In this document: one piece after another, positions 38,213-46,849 of the stretch
How the letters are laid out: each line of letters starts with the position of its first letter
Numbering within the stretch: position 1 is the first letter of the stretch
Origin: Rhodobacteraceae bacterium WFHF2C18
Lineage (GTDB): Bacteria; Pseudomonadota; Alphaproteobacteria; Rhodobacterales; Rhodobacteraceae
DNA: 64,000 nt
Reading direction: 5' to 3'
Assembly (NCBI GenBank): GCA_002166865.1
Contig: NHTQ01000002.1
Coordinates: 372,001 to 436,000 of the forward strand
Notes under the pieces: model-generated
Told to the model about the DNA's origin: nothing
The model's database searches: none
Seen by the model: only the letters and a program-made list of their open reading frames with translations
Translations under genes and position numbers: made by a program

Positions 38213-39207
38213 GGGTGTCCCCCGACCATCAGCGCCACGTCCACCAGCCTGTGGGCATAGCCCACCTCGTTGTCGTACCAGGCATAGACCTTCACCTGCG
38301 TGCCGTTCACCACCATGGTGGAGGGCGCGTCCACGATGGAAGAGCGCGTGTCGCCCTCGTAATCGGCGCTGACAAGGGGGCGGTCCTCGTAGCCCAGGAT
38401 GCCGGCCAGGTCCCCTTGGGCGGCCGCGGCGAACAGGGCGTTCACCTCATCGGCGGTGGTTTCGCGTTCGACCTCGAAGACGCAGTCGGTCAGCGAGGCG
38501 TTCAGCAGCGGCACCCGGACCGCGTGGCCGTTCAGCCGGCCCTTGAGCTCGGGGTAGATCAGCGTGATCGCCGTGGCGCTGCCGGTGGTGGTGGGGATCA
38601 GGCTGTTGAGGGCCGAGCGCGCGCGGCGCAGGTCCTTGGCGGGGCGATCCACGATCGTCTGCGTGTTGGTCACGTCGTGGATGGTGGTCATCGAGCCGTG
38701 GCGGATGCCCAGCCCCTCGTGCAGGACCTTGACGACCGGGGCCAGGCAGTTGGTGGTGCAGCTGGCCGCGGTGACGATATCGTGCGCGGCCGGGTCGTAG
38801 GTGCCGTGGTTCACGCCGTAGACGATGTTGGCCGTCGGCCCGTCCTTGACAGGGGCCGAGACGACAACCTTTTTCACGCCGGCCGCGAAATACGGGGCGA
38901 GCGCGGCCCGGGACTTGAAGACGCCCGTGCAGTCGATCACCACGTCGACGCCGTCCAGCGGCAGCTCCGAAAGGTCGCGCGCCCCGACGAAGGGCAGGCG
39001 GGTGCCGTCGATCGTGACGCTGTCCGCATCGTGGGCGAACTGGGCGTCCCAGCGCCCGTGCACCGTGTCGAATTCCAGCAGATGCGCGTGCATCGCCGCG
39101 TCGCCCGCCGCGTCGTTGATCCAGGCGATATCGGCGCCGCGCTCCAGCAGCGGGCGCAGGGCCAGCTTGCCCACGCGCCCCAGCCCGTTCAGGGCATAGG
39201 TGGTCAT
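38209..39207 (-). CDS. ArsJ-associated glyceraldehyde-3-phosphate dehydrogenase
   Basis: A 332-residue NAD-dependent GAPDH with the catalytic cysteine in ASCTTNC (about residue 149) and the N-terminal NAD-binding [12 protein letters not shown]. In the ars context it uses arsenate instead of phosphate to make 1-arseno-3-phosphoglycerate for ArsJ. It overlaps both neighbours by four bases (arsR-arsC fusion upstream, arsJ downstream), giving a tightly coupled three-gene operon. It is probably not the main glycolytic enzyme. Confidence 0.93.
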   Translation of the reverse strand: MTTYALNGLGRVGKLALRPLLERGADIAWINDAAGDAAMHAHLLEFDTVHGRWDAQFAHDADSVTIDGTRLPFVGARDLSELPLDGVDVVIDCTGVFKSRAALAPYFAAGVKKVVVSAPVKDGPTANIVYGVNHGTYDPAAHDIVTAASCTTNCLAPVVKVLHEGLGIRHGSMTTIHDVTNTQTIVDRPAKDLRRARSALNSLIPTTTGSATAITLIYPELKGRLNGHAVRVPLLNASLTDCVFEVERETTADEVNALFAAAAQGDLAGILGYEDRPLVSADYEGDTRSSIVDAPSTMVVNGTQVKVYAWYDNEVGYAHRLVDVALMVGGHP

Positions 39208-40049
39208 GCCTGCACCTCGCCGTCCTGCGTCGCGATGTCATCCACGGCTGCCTGCAGCGCCACGCGATCCAGCGTTTCGACCGGCAATGCCGTGAAGGCG
39301 CGAATGCGGTTCTTCAGCATGCCGTAGGCCTGCTGGAAGGCAAGGCTTTTCTCGGCGTCCGTGCCCGTGGCCTTGACCGGATCGGGCACGCCCCAGTGCG
39401 CGGTGATCGGCTGACCCGGCCAGGGCGGGCAGTCCTCGTTCGCCGCGCGGTCGCAGACGGTGAAGACGAAATCCATCGCCGGCGCATCGGCCCCCTGGAA
39501 CTCGGCGACGGTCTTTGCGTGCAGCGGGGCGGTGTCGTGTCCCTTGGCCCGCAGCACCTCCAGCGCGAAGGGGTTGAGCTCGGAATAGGGACGGGTTCCG
39601 GCAGAATGCACGGTGAAGCGGTCACCGGCGATGTCGCGCAGCAGGGATTCGGCAAAGATCGAGCGGGCGGAGTTGCCCACGCAGATGAACAGGACATTGT
39701 ATTTCCGGTCGGCCATGGGCGTGTCTCCGGCAAGGGGCGTGGAAGGGTCGGGCGGACAGAGGTCGGGGCGGCCGCGGCAGCAGTCGGTGTAGATGTAGGT
39801 CACGATCTCGCCCGCGGCCTCGGGCCGGGCCCGGTAGCGGATCGAGGTTCCGGCGCGGCGCTGGTCGATAAGCCCCGCCTGCGTCAACGCGGAGAGATAG
39901 ACCGACAGGGTCGAGGCCTTGATATCCAGCGCGCGCCCGATCTCACCCGCCGGGACGGCGTCGGGCAGTCGCCGCATCAGCAGGCGGAACACCGCCATGC
40001 GGCCGGGATGGCCGAGGACGGTCAGGCGGTGGAGAATCATTGTTTCCAT
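39204..40049 (-). CDS. ArsR-ArsC fusion: arsenic repressor joined to arsenate reductase
   Basis: A 281-residue two-domain protein. Residues 1-105 are an ArsR winged helix ([19 protein letters not shown] near 43-61) with a cysteine cluster [12 protein letters not shown] near 87-98. Residues about 115-280 are a low-molecular-weight phosphatase-type arsenate reductase with the CX5R loop ICVGNSARS (Cys near 122) and the catalytic-aspartate region [10 protein letters not shown]. Further cysteines suggest relay to thioredoxin or glutaredoxin. Being first in the operon, it may sense arsenic and reduce arsenate. An internal ATG (MADRKYNV) could give free ArsC. It overlaps the GAPDH gene by four bases. 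Confidence 0.9.
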   Translation of the reverse strand: METMILHRLTVLGHPGRMAVFRLLMRRLPDAVPAGEIGRALDIKASTLSVYLSALTQAGLIDQRRAGTSIRYRARPEAAGEIVTYIYTDCCRGRPDLCPPDPSTPLAGDTPMADRKYNVLFICVGNSARSIFAESLLRDIAGDRFTVHSAGTRPYSELNPFALEVLRAKGHDTAPLHAKTVAEFQGADAPAMDFVFTVCDRAANEDCPPWPGQPITAHWGVPDPVKATGTDAEKSLAFQQAYGMLKNRIRAFTALPVETLDRVALQAAVDDIATQDGEVQA

Positions 40050-40069
40050 ATTTCATGGATATCAGAAAT
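40050..40069 (-). promoter_or_regulatory. Operator-like inverted repeat before the ArsR-ArsC operon
   Basis: ATTTCATGGATATCAGAAAT has arms ATTTC/GAAAT and lies directly before the start codon. It is the likely ArsR-type operator for the operon and is unlike the operator of the arsR at 36882, so the two repressors may have separate targets. Confidence 0.5.
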
Positions 40070-40121
40070 ACTATGCGGCGCAAGGCACCGGGCCCGCGGC
40101 ACCTGCGGGCCGTTGCAGGGC

Positions 40122-41438
40122 TCAGATGTCCAGCGCGTTTTCCTTTTCCCAGGTGGAGAAATGCGAGACGAAGGCCTGCCACTCGTCGCGCTTGAGTTTC
40201 AGGAAGGCGCTGGAAAACTCCGCGCCCAGCATCGAACTGAGGTCGCTGTCGGCCTCGTATTCGCGCAACGCGTCCAGAAGGTTGAGCGGCAGGCGCGGCG
40301 CATCGGCGACCTTGTGGCCCTCGGCATACATGTCGATCTCGTGCCTTTCGCCCGGATCGGCCCGGGTGCGGATGCCGTCGAGCCCCGCCGCGATCAGCGC
40401 GGCCTGCAACAGGTAGGGGTTGGCGGCGCCGTCGGCCAGCCGGAGCTCGAACCGGCCGGGGCCGGGGACGCGCACCATGTGGGTGCGGTTGTTGGACGTC
40501 CATGTGACGGTATTGGGCGCCCATGTCGCCCCGGACTGGGTGCGCGGGGCGTTGATACGCTTGTAGCTGTTGACCGTGGGATTGGTGATGGCCGCCATCG
40601 CGGTGGCGTGCTTCATGATACCGCCCAGGAAATGGCGGCCCTTGTGCGACAGGCCCAGATCCATGCCGTCGTCGGCGAAGATGTTCGTCGTGGCCGAGTC
40701 GCCGGGCCCGTCCCAGACCGAGACGTGCACGTGGCAGCCGTTGCCGGTCAGCCCCTCGATGGGCTTGGGCATGAAGGTCGCGCGCAGGCCGTGTTTTTCC
40801 GCGACCGACTTGACCATGAACTTGAAGAAGGAGTGCCGGTCAGCGGTGGCCAGCGCGTCGGCATAGTCCCAGTTCATCTCGAACTGGCCGTTGGCATCCT
40901 CGTGGTCGGTCTGGTAGGGGCCCCAGCCCAGATCGAGCATATAGTCGCAGATCTCGCGTACCACGTCGTAGCGGCGCATCACCGCCTGTTGGTCGTAGCA
41001 GGGCTTCTCGGCGGTGTCGAAAGGATCGGAAATCGCGCTGCCGTCCCGCAGAAGCAGGAAGTACTCGGCCTCGACGCCCGTCTTGACGTGCAACCCGTCC
41101 TGCGCGGCGGCGTCGATCACCCGCCGCAGCACGTTGCGCGGGGCCTGGCCCACATCCTTGCCCTCCATCACCGGATTGGCGGCGACCCAGGCGACGTCGG
41201 GCTGCCAGGGCAGCTGGACGGCCGAGGCCGGGTCGGGCACCGCCAGCATGTCGGGATGGGCGGGCGTGAGATCGAGCCAGGTGGCGAAGCCGGCGAAGCC
41301 CGCGCCGTCCGCCTGCATGTCGGCGATGGCCTGGGCGGGGACCATCTTGGCACGTTGGCCGCCGAAAAGATCGGTGAAGGAGATCATGAAATACTTCACG
41401 CCGTGTTCGGCGGCGAAGGCGGCAAGGTCTTGTGTCAT
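40122..41438 (-). CDS. Type III glutamine synthetase-like ligase (GmaS or GlnT)
   Basis: A 438-residue ATP-dependent ligase of the glutamine synthetase superfamily. Metal and ATP site motifs include VEAEYFLL near 122, NGQFEMNWDYADAL near 183, GNGCHVHVSVW near 227 and GRFELRLADGAANPY near 320. Close relatives are gamma-glutamylmethylamide synthetase (GmaS, which joins methylamine to glutamate) and rhizobial GlnT; the two cannot be separated from motifs alone. Being next to three split glutamate-synthase-like genes fits both the mgsABC-gmaS and glxBCD-glnT clusters. It lies 63 bases after the FMN subunit gene. Confidence 0.85.
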   Translation of the reverse strand: MTQDLAAFAAEHGVKYFMISFTDLFGGQRAKMVPAQAIADMQADGAGFAGFATWLDLTPAHPDMLAVPDPASAVQLPWQPDVAWVAANPVMEGKDVGQAPRNVLRRVIDAAAQDGLHVKTGVEAEYFLLLRDGSAISDPFDTAEKPCYDQQAVMRRYDVVREICDYMLDLGWGPYQTDHEDANGQFEMNWDYADALATADRHSFFKFMVKSVAEKHGLRATFMPKPIEGLTGNGCHVHVSVWDGPGDSATTNIFADDGMDLGLSHKGRHFLGGIMKHATAMAAITNPTVNSYKRINAPRTQSGATWAPNTVTWTSNNRTHMVRVPGPGRFELRLADGAANPYLLQAALIAAGLDGIRTRADPGERHEIDMYAEGHKVADAPRLPLNLLDALREYEADSDLSSMLGAEFSSAFLKLKRDEWQAFVSHFSTWEKENALDI

Positions 41439-41501
41439 CTTGCGGTGTCCTTTCCCTGTTGGACTGCGGATGGCGGTTGGCCCGCCTCTTGTCGGGTGGT
41501 G

Positions 41502-42857
41502 TCAGCCCCCGGTGCCGGGTTTGCCCGGCCACCAGTCGGTGCCGGCCAGCGGCACCTTCGCCATGGCCGCCGCCTCGAGCGTCAGCGCGGCCAGGTCCTC
41601 GGGTTCGAGGTGCAGCACGTGGCTCTTTCCACAGGCGCGGGCGAGGGTCTGGCATTCCAGCGTCAGCACCTTGAGATAGTTGCGCAGCCGCCGTCCCCCC
41701 TCGACAGGGTCCAGGCGGGCAGCCAGCGCGGGATCCTGGGTAGAGATCCCGGCCGGGTCGCGCCCCTCCTGCCAGTCATCGTAGGCGCCGGCGGTGGTGC
41801 CCATCTGCCGATACTCCTCTTCCCATTTCGGATCGTTGTCGCCCAGCGCCACCATCGCGGCGGTGCCGATGCTGACCGCGTCCGCGCCCAGTGCCAGCGC
41901 CTTGGCCACGTCCGCGCCCGTACGGATCCCGCCCGAGACGACCAGCTGCACCGCGCGGTGCAGGCCCTGGTCCTGCAGCGCGCGCACCGCCTCGGGGATG
42001 CAGGCCAGCGTCGGTTGGCCGACGTGTTCGATGAAAACCTCCTGTGTGGCCGCGGTGCCGCCCTGCATGCCGTCCAGCACCACGACATCCGCGCCCGCCT
42101 TCACCGCCAGGGTGGTGTCGAAATAGGGGCGCGCGCCGCCCACCTTGACGTAGATCGGTTTTTCCCAGCCGGTGATCTCGCGCAGCTCCAGGATCTTGAT
42201 CTCCAGGTCGTCCGGTCCGGTCCAGTCGGGGTGGCGACAGGCGCTGCGCTGGTCGATGCCTTCGGGCAGGTCGCGCATCTCGGCCACGCGCGGGCTGATC
42301 TTCTGGCCCAGCAGCATGCCGCCGCCGCCGGGCTTGGCACCCTGGCCGACGACCACCTCGATCGCGTCGGCCTTGCGCAGGTCGTCGGGGGTCATGCCGT
42401 AGCGCGACGGCAGGTACTGGTAGACCAGCGTTTTCGATTGGCCGCGCTCCTCGGGCGTCATGCCGCCGTCGCCGGTGGTGGTGGAGGTGCCCGCCGCGCT
42501 GGCGCCGCGTCCCAGTGCCTCCTTGGCCTGCGCGCTCAGCGCGCCGAAGGACATGCCGGCAATCGTGATCGGGATCGCCAATTCGACCGGTCGTTTCGCG
42601 AAGCGCGTGCCAAGCGTGACATTGGTGTCGCAGCGTTCGCGGTACCCTTCCAGCGGATAGCGCGACATCGACGCGCCCAGCATCACGAGGTCGTCGAAAT
42701 GCGGCACGCGCCGTTTCGCTCCGCCGCCGCGGATGTCGTAGATGCCGGTGGCCGCGGCGCGCCGGATCTCGGCCATGACCGCGGGCGTGAAGGTGGCCGA
42801 ATAGGCGGGCACGGTGCGGGGGTTGTGTTGATCGTCCATGGTGGCCGGCCCCTTCAA
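41502..42857 (-). CDS. FMN-binding glutamate synthase-like subunit (MgsC/GlxD type)
   Basis: A 451-residue protein equal to the FMN-containing barrel of glutamate synthase. It contains GMSFGALSAQAKEALGRGA near 100, GQGAKPGGGGMLLGQKI near 170, YVKVGGARPYFDTTLAVKAGADVV near 225 and GGIRTGADVAKALALGADAV near 310. In the Mgs system this subunit makes N-methylglutamate from glutamate and methylamine; in GlxD-type systems the role is less clear. It overlaps the GXGXG subunit by four bases. Confidence 0.87.
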   Translation of the reverse strand: MKGPATMDDQHNPRTVPAYSATFTPAVMAEIRRAAATGIYDIRGGGAKRRVPHFDDLVMLGASMSRYPLEGYRERCDTNVTLGTRFAKRPVELAIPITIAGMSFGALSAQAKEALGRGASAAGTSTTTGDGGMTPEERGQSKTLVYQYLPSRYGMTPDDLRKADAIEVVVGQGAKPGGGGMLLGQKISPRVAEMRDLPEGIDQRSACRHPDWTGPDDLEIKILELREITGWEKPIYVKVGGARPYFDTTLAVKAGADVVVLDGMQGGTAATQEVFIEHVGQPTLACIPEAVRALQDQGLHRAVQLVVSGGIRTGADVAKALALGADAVSIGTAAMVALGDNDPKWEEEYRQMGTTAGAYDDWQEGRDPAGISTQDPALAARLDPVEGGRRLRNYLKVLTLECQTLARACGKSHVLHLEPEDLAALTLEAAAMAKVPLAGTDWWPGKPGTGG

Positions 42858-43531
42858 TAGGCGTTGTCGATGTCGAAGTGATAGAGCCTGCGGGCCGAGC
42901 CGTAGCGGCGGAACTGCCCCGGGTCCGCGTCGATGCCCGCGCGCCTCAGCAGCTCGGCCAACTGCGCGTGATGCTCGGCGCGCATTTCCTTCTCGACGCA
43001 GTCGGCGCCAAGGCTCTTGACGCTGCCGCGCACGTAAAGCCGGGCCTCGTAGATGGAATCGCCCAGCGCGTCGCCCGCATCGCCGCAGACCACCAGCGCC
43101 CCCTTCTGCGCCATGAAGGCGGACATGTGACCCACGTTGCCCTGCACGACGATGTCGATCCCCTTCATGGAGATGCCGCAGCGCGAACTGGCATTGCCGC
43201 GCACCACCAGAAGACCGCCGTGCCCCGAGGCGCCGGCGTACTGGCTGGCGTCGCCCTCCACGATGACCGTGCCGCTCATCATGTTCTCGGCCACGCCGGG
43301 GCCCGCGTTGCCGTCCACGTGCACGGTGGCCTGTTGGTTCATGCCCGCGCAGTAATAGCCGGCGGAGCCCTGCACGGTCACCGCGATGGGCGCGTCCAGC
43401 CCGGCGGCAATGGCGTGGGCCCCGCGGGGGTTGGTGACCTCCCAGGCGGTTTCGTTGGTCTGGTCGGCCTGCGCCTGGAGCGCGGCATTGAGCGCGCGCA
43501 GCCCTTCGGCCTGAAGGTCGAATCTCTGCAT
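42854..43531 (-). CDS. GXGXG-domain glutamate synthase-like subunit (MgsB/GlxC type)
   Basis: A 225-residue right-handed beta-helix protein equal to the C-terminal GXGXG domain of glutamate synthase. The repeating G-x-x-G-x-x-x-G pattern is clear (for example GSAGYYCAGMNQQATVHVDG, GNASSRCGISMKG, GNVGHMSAFMAQKG). The ATG (MQRFDLQ) is used rather than an upstream extension because it starts one base after the amidotransferase stop. It joins the amidotransferase and FMN subunits into one complex. Confidence 0.88.
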   Translation of the reverse strand: MQRFDLQAEGLRALNAALQAQADQTNETAWEVTNPRGAHAIAAGLDAPIAVTVQGSAGYYCAGMNQQATVHVDGNAGPGVAENMMSGTVIVEGDASQYAGASGHGGLLVVRGNASSRCGISMKGIDIVVQGNVGHMSAFMAQKGALVVCGDAGDALGDSIYEARLYVRGSVKSLGADCVEKEMRAEHHAQLAELLRRAGIDADPGQFRRYGSARRLYHFDIDNAY

Positions 43532-43532
43532 G

Positions 43533-44426
43533 TCAGTGCCTCCAGAAATAGACGGTGGCCGGCTCGGGTTCCCAGATGCGTGCGGCGTCGATCCCGGGCA
43601 GATCCACCAGCGCGCGGTACTCGCTGCCAAAGGCGACGTATTGATCCGTCTCGGCCATGACGGCCGGTTTGCAGGCGATGGGGTCGCGCACCACGCCGAA
43701 GCCGTCGCGCGTACCCACCACGAAGGTGAAGAACCCGTCGAGGTCGTTCAGGCCGTCCTCCAGCGCGCCGCCGAGGCTGCGGCCCTGCTGCATGCGGCGG
43801 GTCAGGTAGGCTGCGGCGACCTCGGAGTCGTTTTGCGACCCGACGGCCACGCCGTCGCCCGCCAGCCGTCGGCGCAGCGCGTTGTGGTTGGACAACGATC
43901 CGTTGTGCACGAGGCACTGGTCCGCCCCGGTCGAGAACGGATGCGCGCCCGATGTCGTCACCGCCGACTCGGTGGCCATCCGGGTGTGGCCGATCCCGTG
44001 CGAGCCGGAGAGCCCTGCAAGATCGAAGCGCGCCGCGACATCGGCGGGCAGGCCCACTTCCTTGTAGATTTCGATGGCCTGCCCGGTGCTGAGGATGCGC
44101 AGATCACCCCGGTTTTCGCGCAGCCAGCGGCGGGCCGGCCCGACATGGGCTTGCGGCAGGTGCACGACGGCGTGGGTATCCTTGACCTGCACGATGACCT
44201 CGATGCCAAGCGCCGTGTCCAGGGCGGCGCCCAGCGTTTCGAAGGCCGCGGGGTCGGCGGCTTGCAGGGTGATCTTGGCCTCGCCCGGCACCTCGTTGCC
44301 GTAGATGGCGATGCCCGCGCTGTCTGGGCCGCGATCTGTCATCGTGACCAGCATCTCGGTCAGCATCGCCCCGAGGCGCGGGCTCAGCCCTTCGTCCTTG
44401 AGGAACAATCCAACGATTCCGCACAT
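43533..44426 (-). CDS. Class II glutamine amidotransferase-like subunit (MgsA/GlxB type)
   Basis: A 297-residue Ntn-type amidotransferase domain. The N-terminal nucleophile Cys2 is in MCGIVGLF, and the conserved RGPDSAG (near 33), GIGHTRMATES (near 146) and HNGSLSNH (near 176) are present. It is the first gene of the four-gene cluster. In Mgs enzymes the subunit is homologous to the ammonia-producing domain of GltB, although the actual nitrogen donor is methylamine. Upstream is an XRE-cupin regulator gene on the same strand. Confidence 0.88.
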   Translation of the reverse strand: MCGIVGLFLKDEGLSPRLGAMLTEMLVTMTDRGPDSAGIAIYGNEVPGEAKITLQAADPAAFETLGAALDTALGIEVIVQVKDTHAVVHLPQAHVGPARRWLRENRGDLRILSTGQAIEIYKEVGLPADVAARFDLAGLSGSHGIGHTRMATESAVTTSGAHPFSTGADQCLVHNGSLSNHNALRRRLAGDGVAVGSQNDSEVAAAYLTRRMQQGRSLGGALEDGLNDLDGFFTFVVGTRDGFGVVRDPIACKPAVMAETDQYVAFGSEYRALVDLPGIDAARIWEPEPATVYFWRH

Positions 44427-44590
44427 GGCCCCTCCACCACAGTTGTGCCGGAACGGTGCCGGGGGAAGCGACAGCCCTCAACCGAAAGAATTATTTTTTC
44501 CTGTGATGAAATAGCGTCGGGCCGACTTTTGCCCAGAATTCGGGCGCTGCGCCGGAATCATGGGCGCTGCGTGCATGCCCGCTGCTGCGC

Positions 44591-45223
44591 TCAGCCGCGC
44601 GCCTGGGGGTAGGAGATCACCGAGAGGTAGCGAATGGGCAGGCGGATCAGTTCCTCGGGGCCGTGGGGCGCGTCGGCATCGAAGAACAGGCTGTCGCCGG
44701 GACGCAGGTGGAAACTTCGGTTGCCGTGGCGATAGCCGACCTCGCCGTCCAGGACATAGAGCAGCTCCACCCCCTCGTGTTGGAAGGTGGGAAAGACATC
44801 CGTCTCGGTGCTGAGCGTGATGATGTAGGGTTCCACCACCACACCGCTGTTGTTGGCGCCGAGATGGCCCAGGAGGTTGTATTGATGGCCCGCGCGCGTG
44901 TCGGGGCGGTCCACCTCGACAGCCTCGCCCGCCCGCACGTGAACGGCTTCGCGGCGTTCCTCGAAGCGCCGGAAGAAGGCGGTGACCGGCGCGCTGAGCG
45001 CGCCCGACAGCGCCTGGAGCGTGGTCAGCGACGGCGAGGTCGCGCCATTCTCGATCTTGGACAGCATCCCCACCGAAAGCCCCGCCGCCTGCGCCAGCCG
45101 CGCGACCGTCATGCCGCGCTGCCGGCGCAGTTCCCGGATCTCGCGGCCGATCGCCTTTTCCAGGTTCTGTTCCTTGGCCTCGCGCAGCCGGTGTGGGTCT
45201 TGGTCGAGCTTCGTTTGCGGCAT
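44591..45223 (-). CDS. XRE-family regulator with cupin sensor domain
   Basis: A 210-residue protein. The helix-turn-helix (about residues 28-82, VARLAQAAGLSVGMLSKIENGATSPSL) is followed by a cupin-2 barrel (about 125-205, HEGVELLYVLDGEV and LRPGDSLFFDADAPHG). Such regulators often control amine, amino acid or organosulfur use by binding a small ligand. It lies 164 bases upstream of the glutamate synthase-like cluster on the same strand and is its probable regulator. Confidence 0.85.
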   Translation of the reverse strand: MPQTKLDQDPHRLREAKEQNLEKAIGREIRELRRQRGMTVARLAQAAGLSVGMLSKIENGATSPSLTTLQALSGALSAPVTAFFRRFEERREAVHVRAGEAVEVDRPDTRAGHQYNLLGHLGANNSGVVVEPYIITLSTETDVFPTFQHEGVELLYVLDGEVGYRHGNRSFHLRPGDSLFFDADAPHGPEELIRLPIRYLSVISYPQARG

Positions 45224-45455
45224 GCCCTGTCCCTTTTGCCGGCGCAGGCGGCGCGCCCTCCACGCTCTTGTCTAGCGCGCGGGGCGCGCCGGGGAAATGC
45301 GGATCAACCGTTTTTGGGGTCGCGGGGATCACGGGCTTCCGGGATGCAGAAACGTCAGCTTGGCAGTCGGGCGCGGTGACGATCTGCAGGACCGGGGCGG
45401 ATCCCGTCGCGGTCGGCCCGTTGTCGCGCAAGGGGTCTTGGGGCAGTACGTGGTA

Positions 45456-45665
45456 TTATTCGCCGCCGCCGGTGCCGCCACCTTCGGTGCCGCCGTCGTT
45501 CTCCGGGGCGGTGTCTTCGGGCAGTTCGACCTCCAAGTCCGGCTCATCCTCGGGGACGACTTCGCCGCCGGAGTAGAGATACCAGACGATGCCTATGAGC
45601 ACCACGACCACGGCGCCCAGCACGAAGGCCATGGCGCCTTTCCGGATATTTTGTTCCTCGGCCAT
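45456..45665 (-). CDS. Small single-pass membrane protein with acidic Gly-rich tail
   Basis: A 69-residue protein with a basic start, one membrane segment (about residues 11-30, AMAFVLGAVVVVLIGIVWYL) and a long acidic tail (VVPEDEPDLEVELPED) ending in Gly repeats. AGGAGGAGG lies six bases before the ATG, so translation is likely strong. I do not recognise a family with a known role; related short proteins are common in Rhodobacteraceae. The tail should face the periplasm or cytoplasm depending on topology. Confidence 0.7.
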   Translation of the reverse strand: MAEEQNIRKGAMAFVLGAVVVVLIGIVWYLYSGGEVVPEDEPDLEVELPEDTAPENDGGTEGGGTGGGE

Positions 45666-45799
45666 GACGTGCCTCCTCCTCATTGTTTCGAAAGTGCACA
45701 ACGTCTCGCAGCCCCGACGGTTCCGGCCGGGGCCTGGCGGCACCGCGTCCTTTGGGCAGGCGTTGTCAGGCGACATGCAAGCAAGGAGGGCTTCGCGCG

Positions 45800-45937
45800 A
45801 TGACCGTCGCTCTGTCCACCCTGCAACCGATCGTTGCCCCGATCTGCGGTATCGCGGTGCCGATCTGGCCAAAGTTGTTGGATTATATCGTTGCCGCCTA
45901 CCTCGTCCTCTCCGGGCGCATCGGCCTGGGGGCCTCA
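45800..45937 (+). pseudogene. DUF3096-like small membrane protein, C-terminus lost
   Basis: AAGGAGG followed ten bases later by ATG starts a frame reading MTVALSTLQPIVAPICGIA then VPIWPKLLDYIVAAYLVLSG and RIGLG. It closely resembles the two short hydrophobic helices of DUF3096 proteins, which normally stop about here at 45-50 residues. The frame does not stop but runs on as low-quality sequence antisense to bhcR, so the natural end has probably been lost through a frameshift or stop-codon loss. Confidence 0.45.
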
Positions 45938-45982
45938 ACCTCCAGCTTATCGGCGCCGGCCAGTCGCGGCAGGGCACGATCA

Positions 45983-46849
45983 TCAGACGCACGGCGGGGG
46001 CCACACCGGCGTCTCGCCGGGCGCAGCCCGTGGAGGAGGGGCAAAGCCGCCGCTGAGGCGCGTGATCTCCTGCGCGGACACAGACACCAGCGCCCCCAGA
46101 TGGGCGATGTGGCGCTCATCGAAACGGAAGGTCGGGCCCGAGACGGAGATGCCGGCACAGGGGTGACCCTGCTCGTCGTAAATCGCGGCCCCGATACAGG
46201 ACATTCCGGCGTAGCGTTCCTCCCGGTCGTGGGACCAGCCGCGTTCGCGGGTTGCGTCGAGGTCTCTCAACAGGGTGTCCTGCGCGATGATCGTGCTTTC
46301 GGTGAAGGCAGTGAGATCCATATCGCCCAGGGTCGTTTCAAGGGCCGGTGTGCTCATTTCGGCCAGGATCGCCTTGCCGGTACCGGAGGCGTGCATGGAC
46401 GTCCGCGTGCCGAGCGGGAAGAAAGCACGGATCGGGTGGGGGGTTTCGACCTGAGCGACGAAGACGACTTCGGTTCCGTCGGGTACCGCGAGGTTGGCGG
46501 TTTCACCTGTGTCCTGCATCAGTTTGAGCATGATCGGCCGGCCGATCTCTATGATGCTGTTGCGTTTCAGGAAGGCGGCGCCGGTTCTGTAGGCCTCGAT
46601 GCCGATCATCCATTCCTGCCTGTCCTCGTCGAAGGCGACGAAGCTGTGGTTTTGCAGCGTCATCAGGATGCGATGCGCAGTGGCCGTGGGGATGTCGGTC
46701 GTCCGGGCAAGATCGCTGAGAGTGGCGCGCTCATGGCGGGATACCGCGGTCAGAACGTTCAAAGCACGGTCGAGCGACTGAAGTGTCCCGGCCTGGCTTT
46801 CCTTGAACCGTGACTTGGGCCTGCCGCGGGGTCTTTTCCGGGTCTCGAT
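45983..46849 (-). CDS. bhcR: IclR-family regulator BhcR
   Basis: A transcription factor controlling the beta-hydroxyaspartate cycle genes, which start divergently 212 bases away. The IclR winged helix spans about residues 24-85 (QSLDRALNVLTAVSRHERATL, then PTATAHRILMTLQNH), and the effector domain follows (about 100-265, with GTGKAILAEM and the metabolite-pocket strand GAAIYDEQGHPCAGISVSGP). The first ATG/GTG/TTG in frame is a TTG in the middle of helix 1, which would destroy the DNA-binding domain. A perfect AAAGGAG lies seven bases before an ATC codon (46849-46847), giving IETRKRPRGRPKSRFKE as the N-terminus, so I take ATC as start (288 residues). Confidence 0.85.
   Translation of the reverse strand: METRKRPRGRPKSRFKESQAGTLQSLDRALNVLTAVSRHERATLSDLARTTDIPTATAHRILMTLQNHSFVAFDEDRQEWMIGIEAYRTGAAFLKRNSIIEIGRPIMLKLMQDTGETANLAVPDGTEVVFVAQVETPHPIRAFFPLGTRTSMHASGTGKAILAEMSTPALETTLGDMDLTAFTESTIIAQDTLLRDLDATRERGWSHDREERYAGMSCIGAAIYDEQGHPCAGISVSGPTFRFDERHIAHLGALVSVSAQEITRLSGGFAPPPRAAPGETPVWPPPCV

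Noticed and set aside
39396..42860. A 1154-codon plus-strand open frame over the ars and glutamate-synthase-like genes
   Set aside because: It is antisense to four well-supported minus-strand genes and has shadow-type composition.
45683..46813. A 376-codon plus-strand frame opposite bhcR
   Set aside because: Only the DUF3096-like piece near 45800-45937 looks like protein; the rest is the antisense of bhcR.
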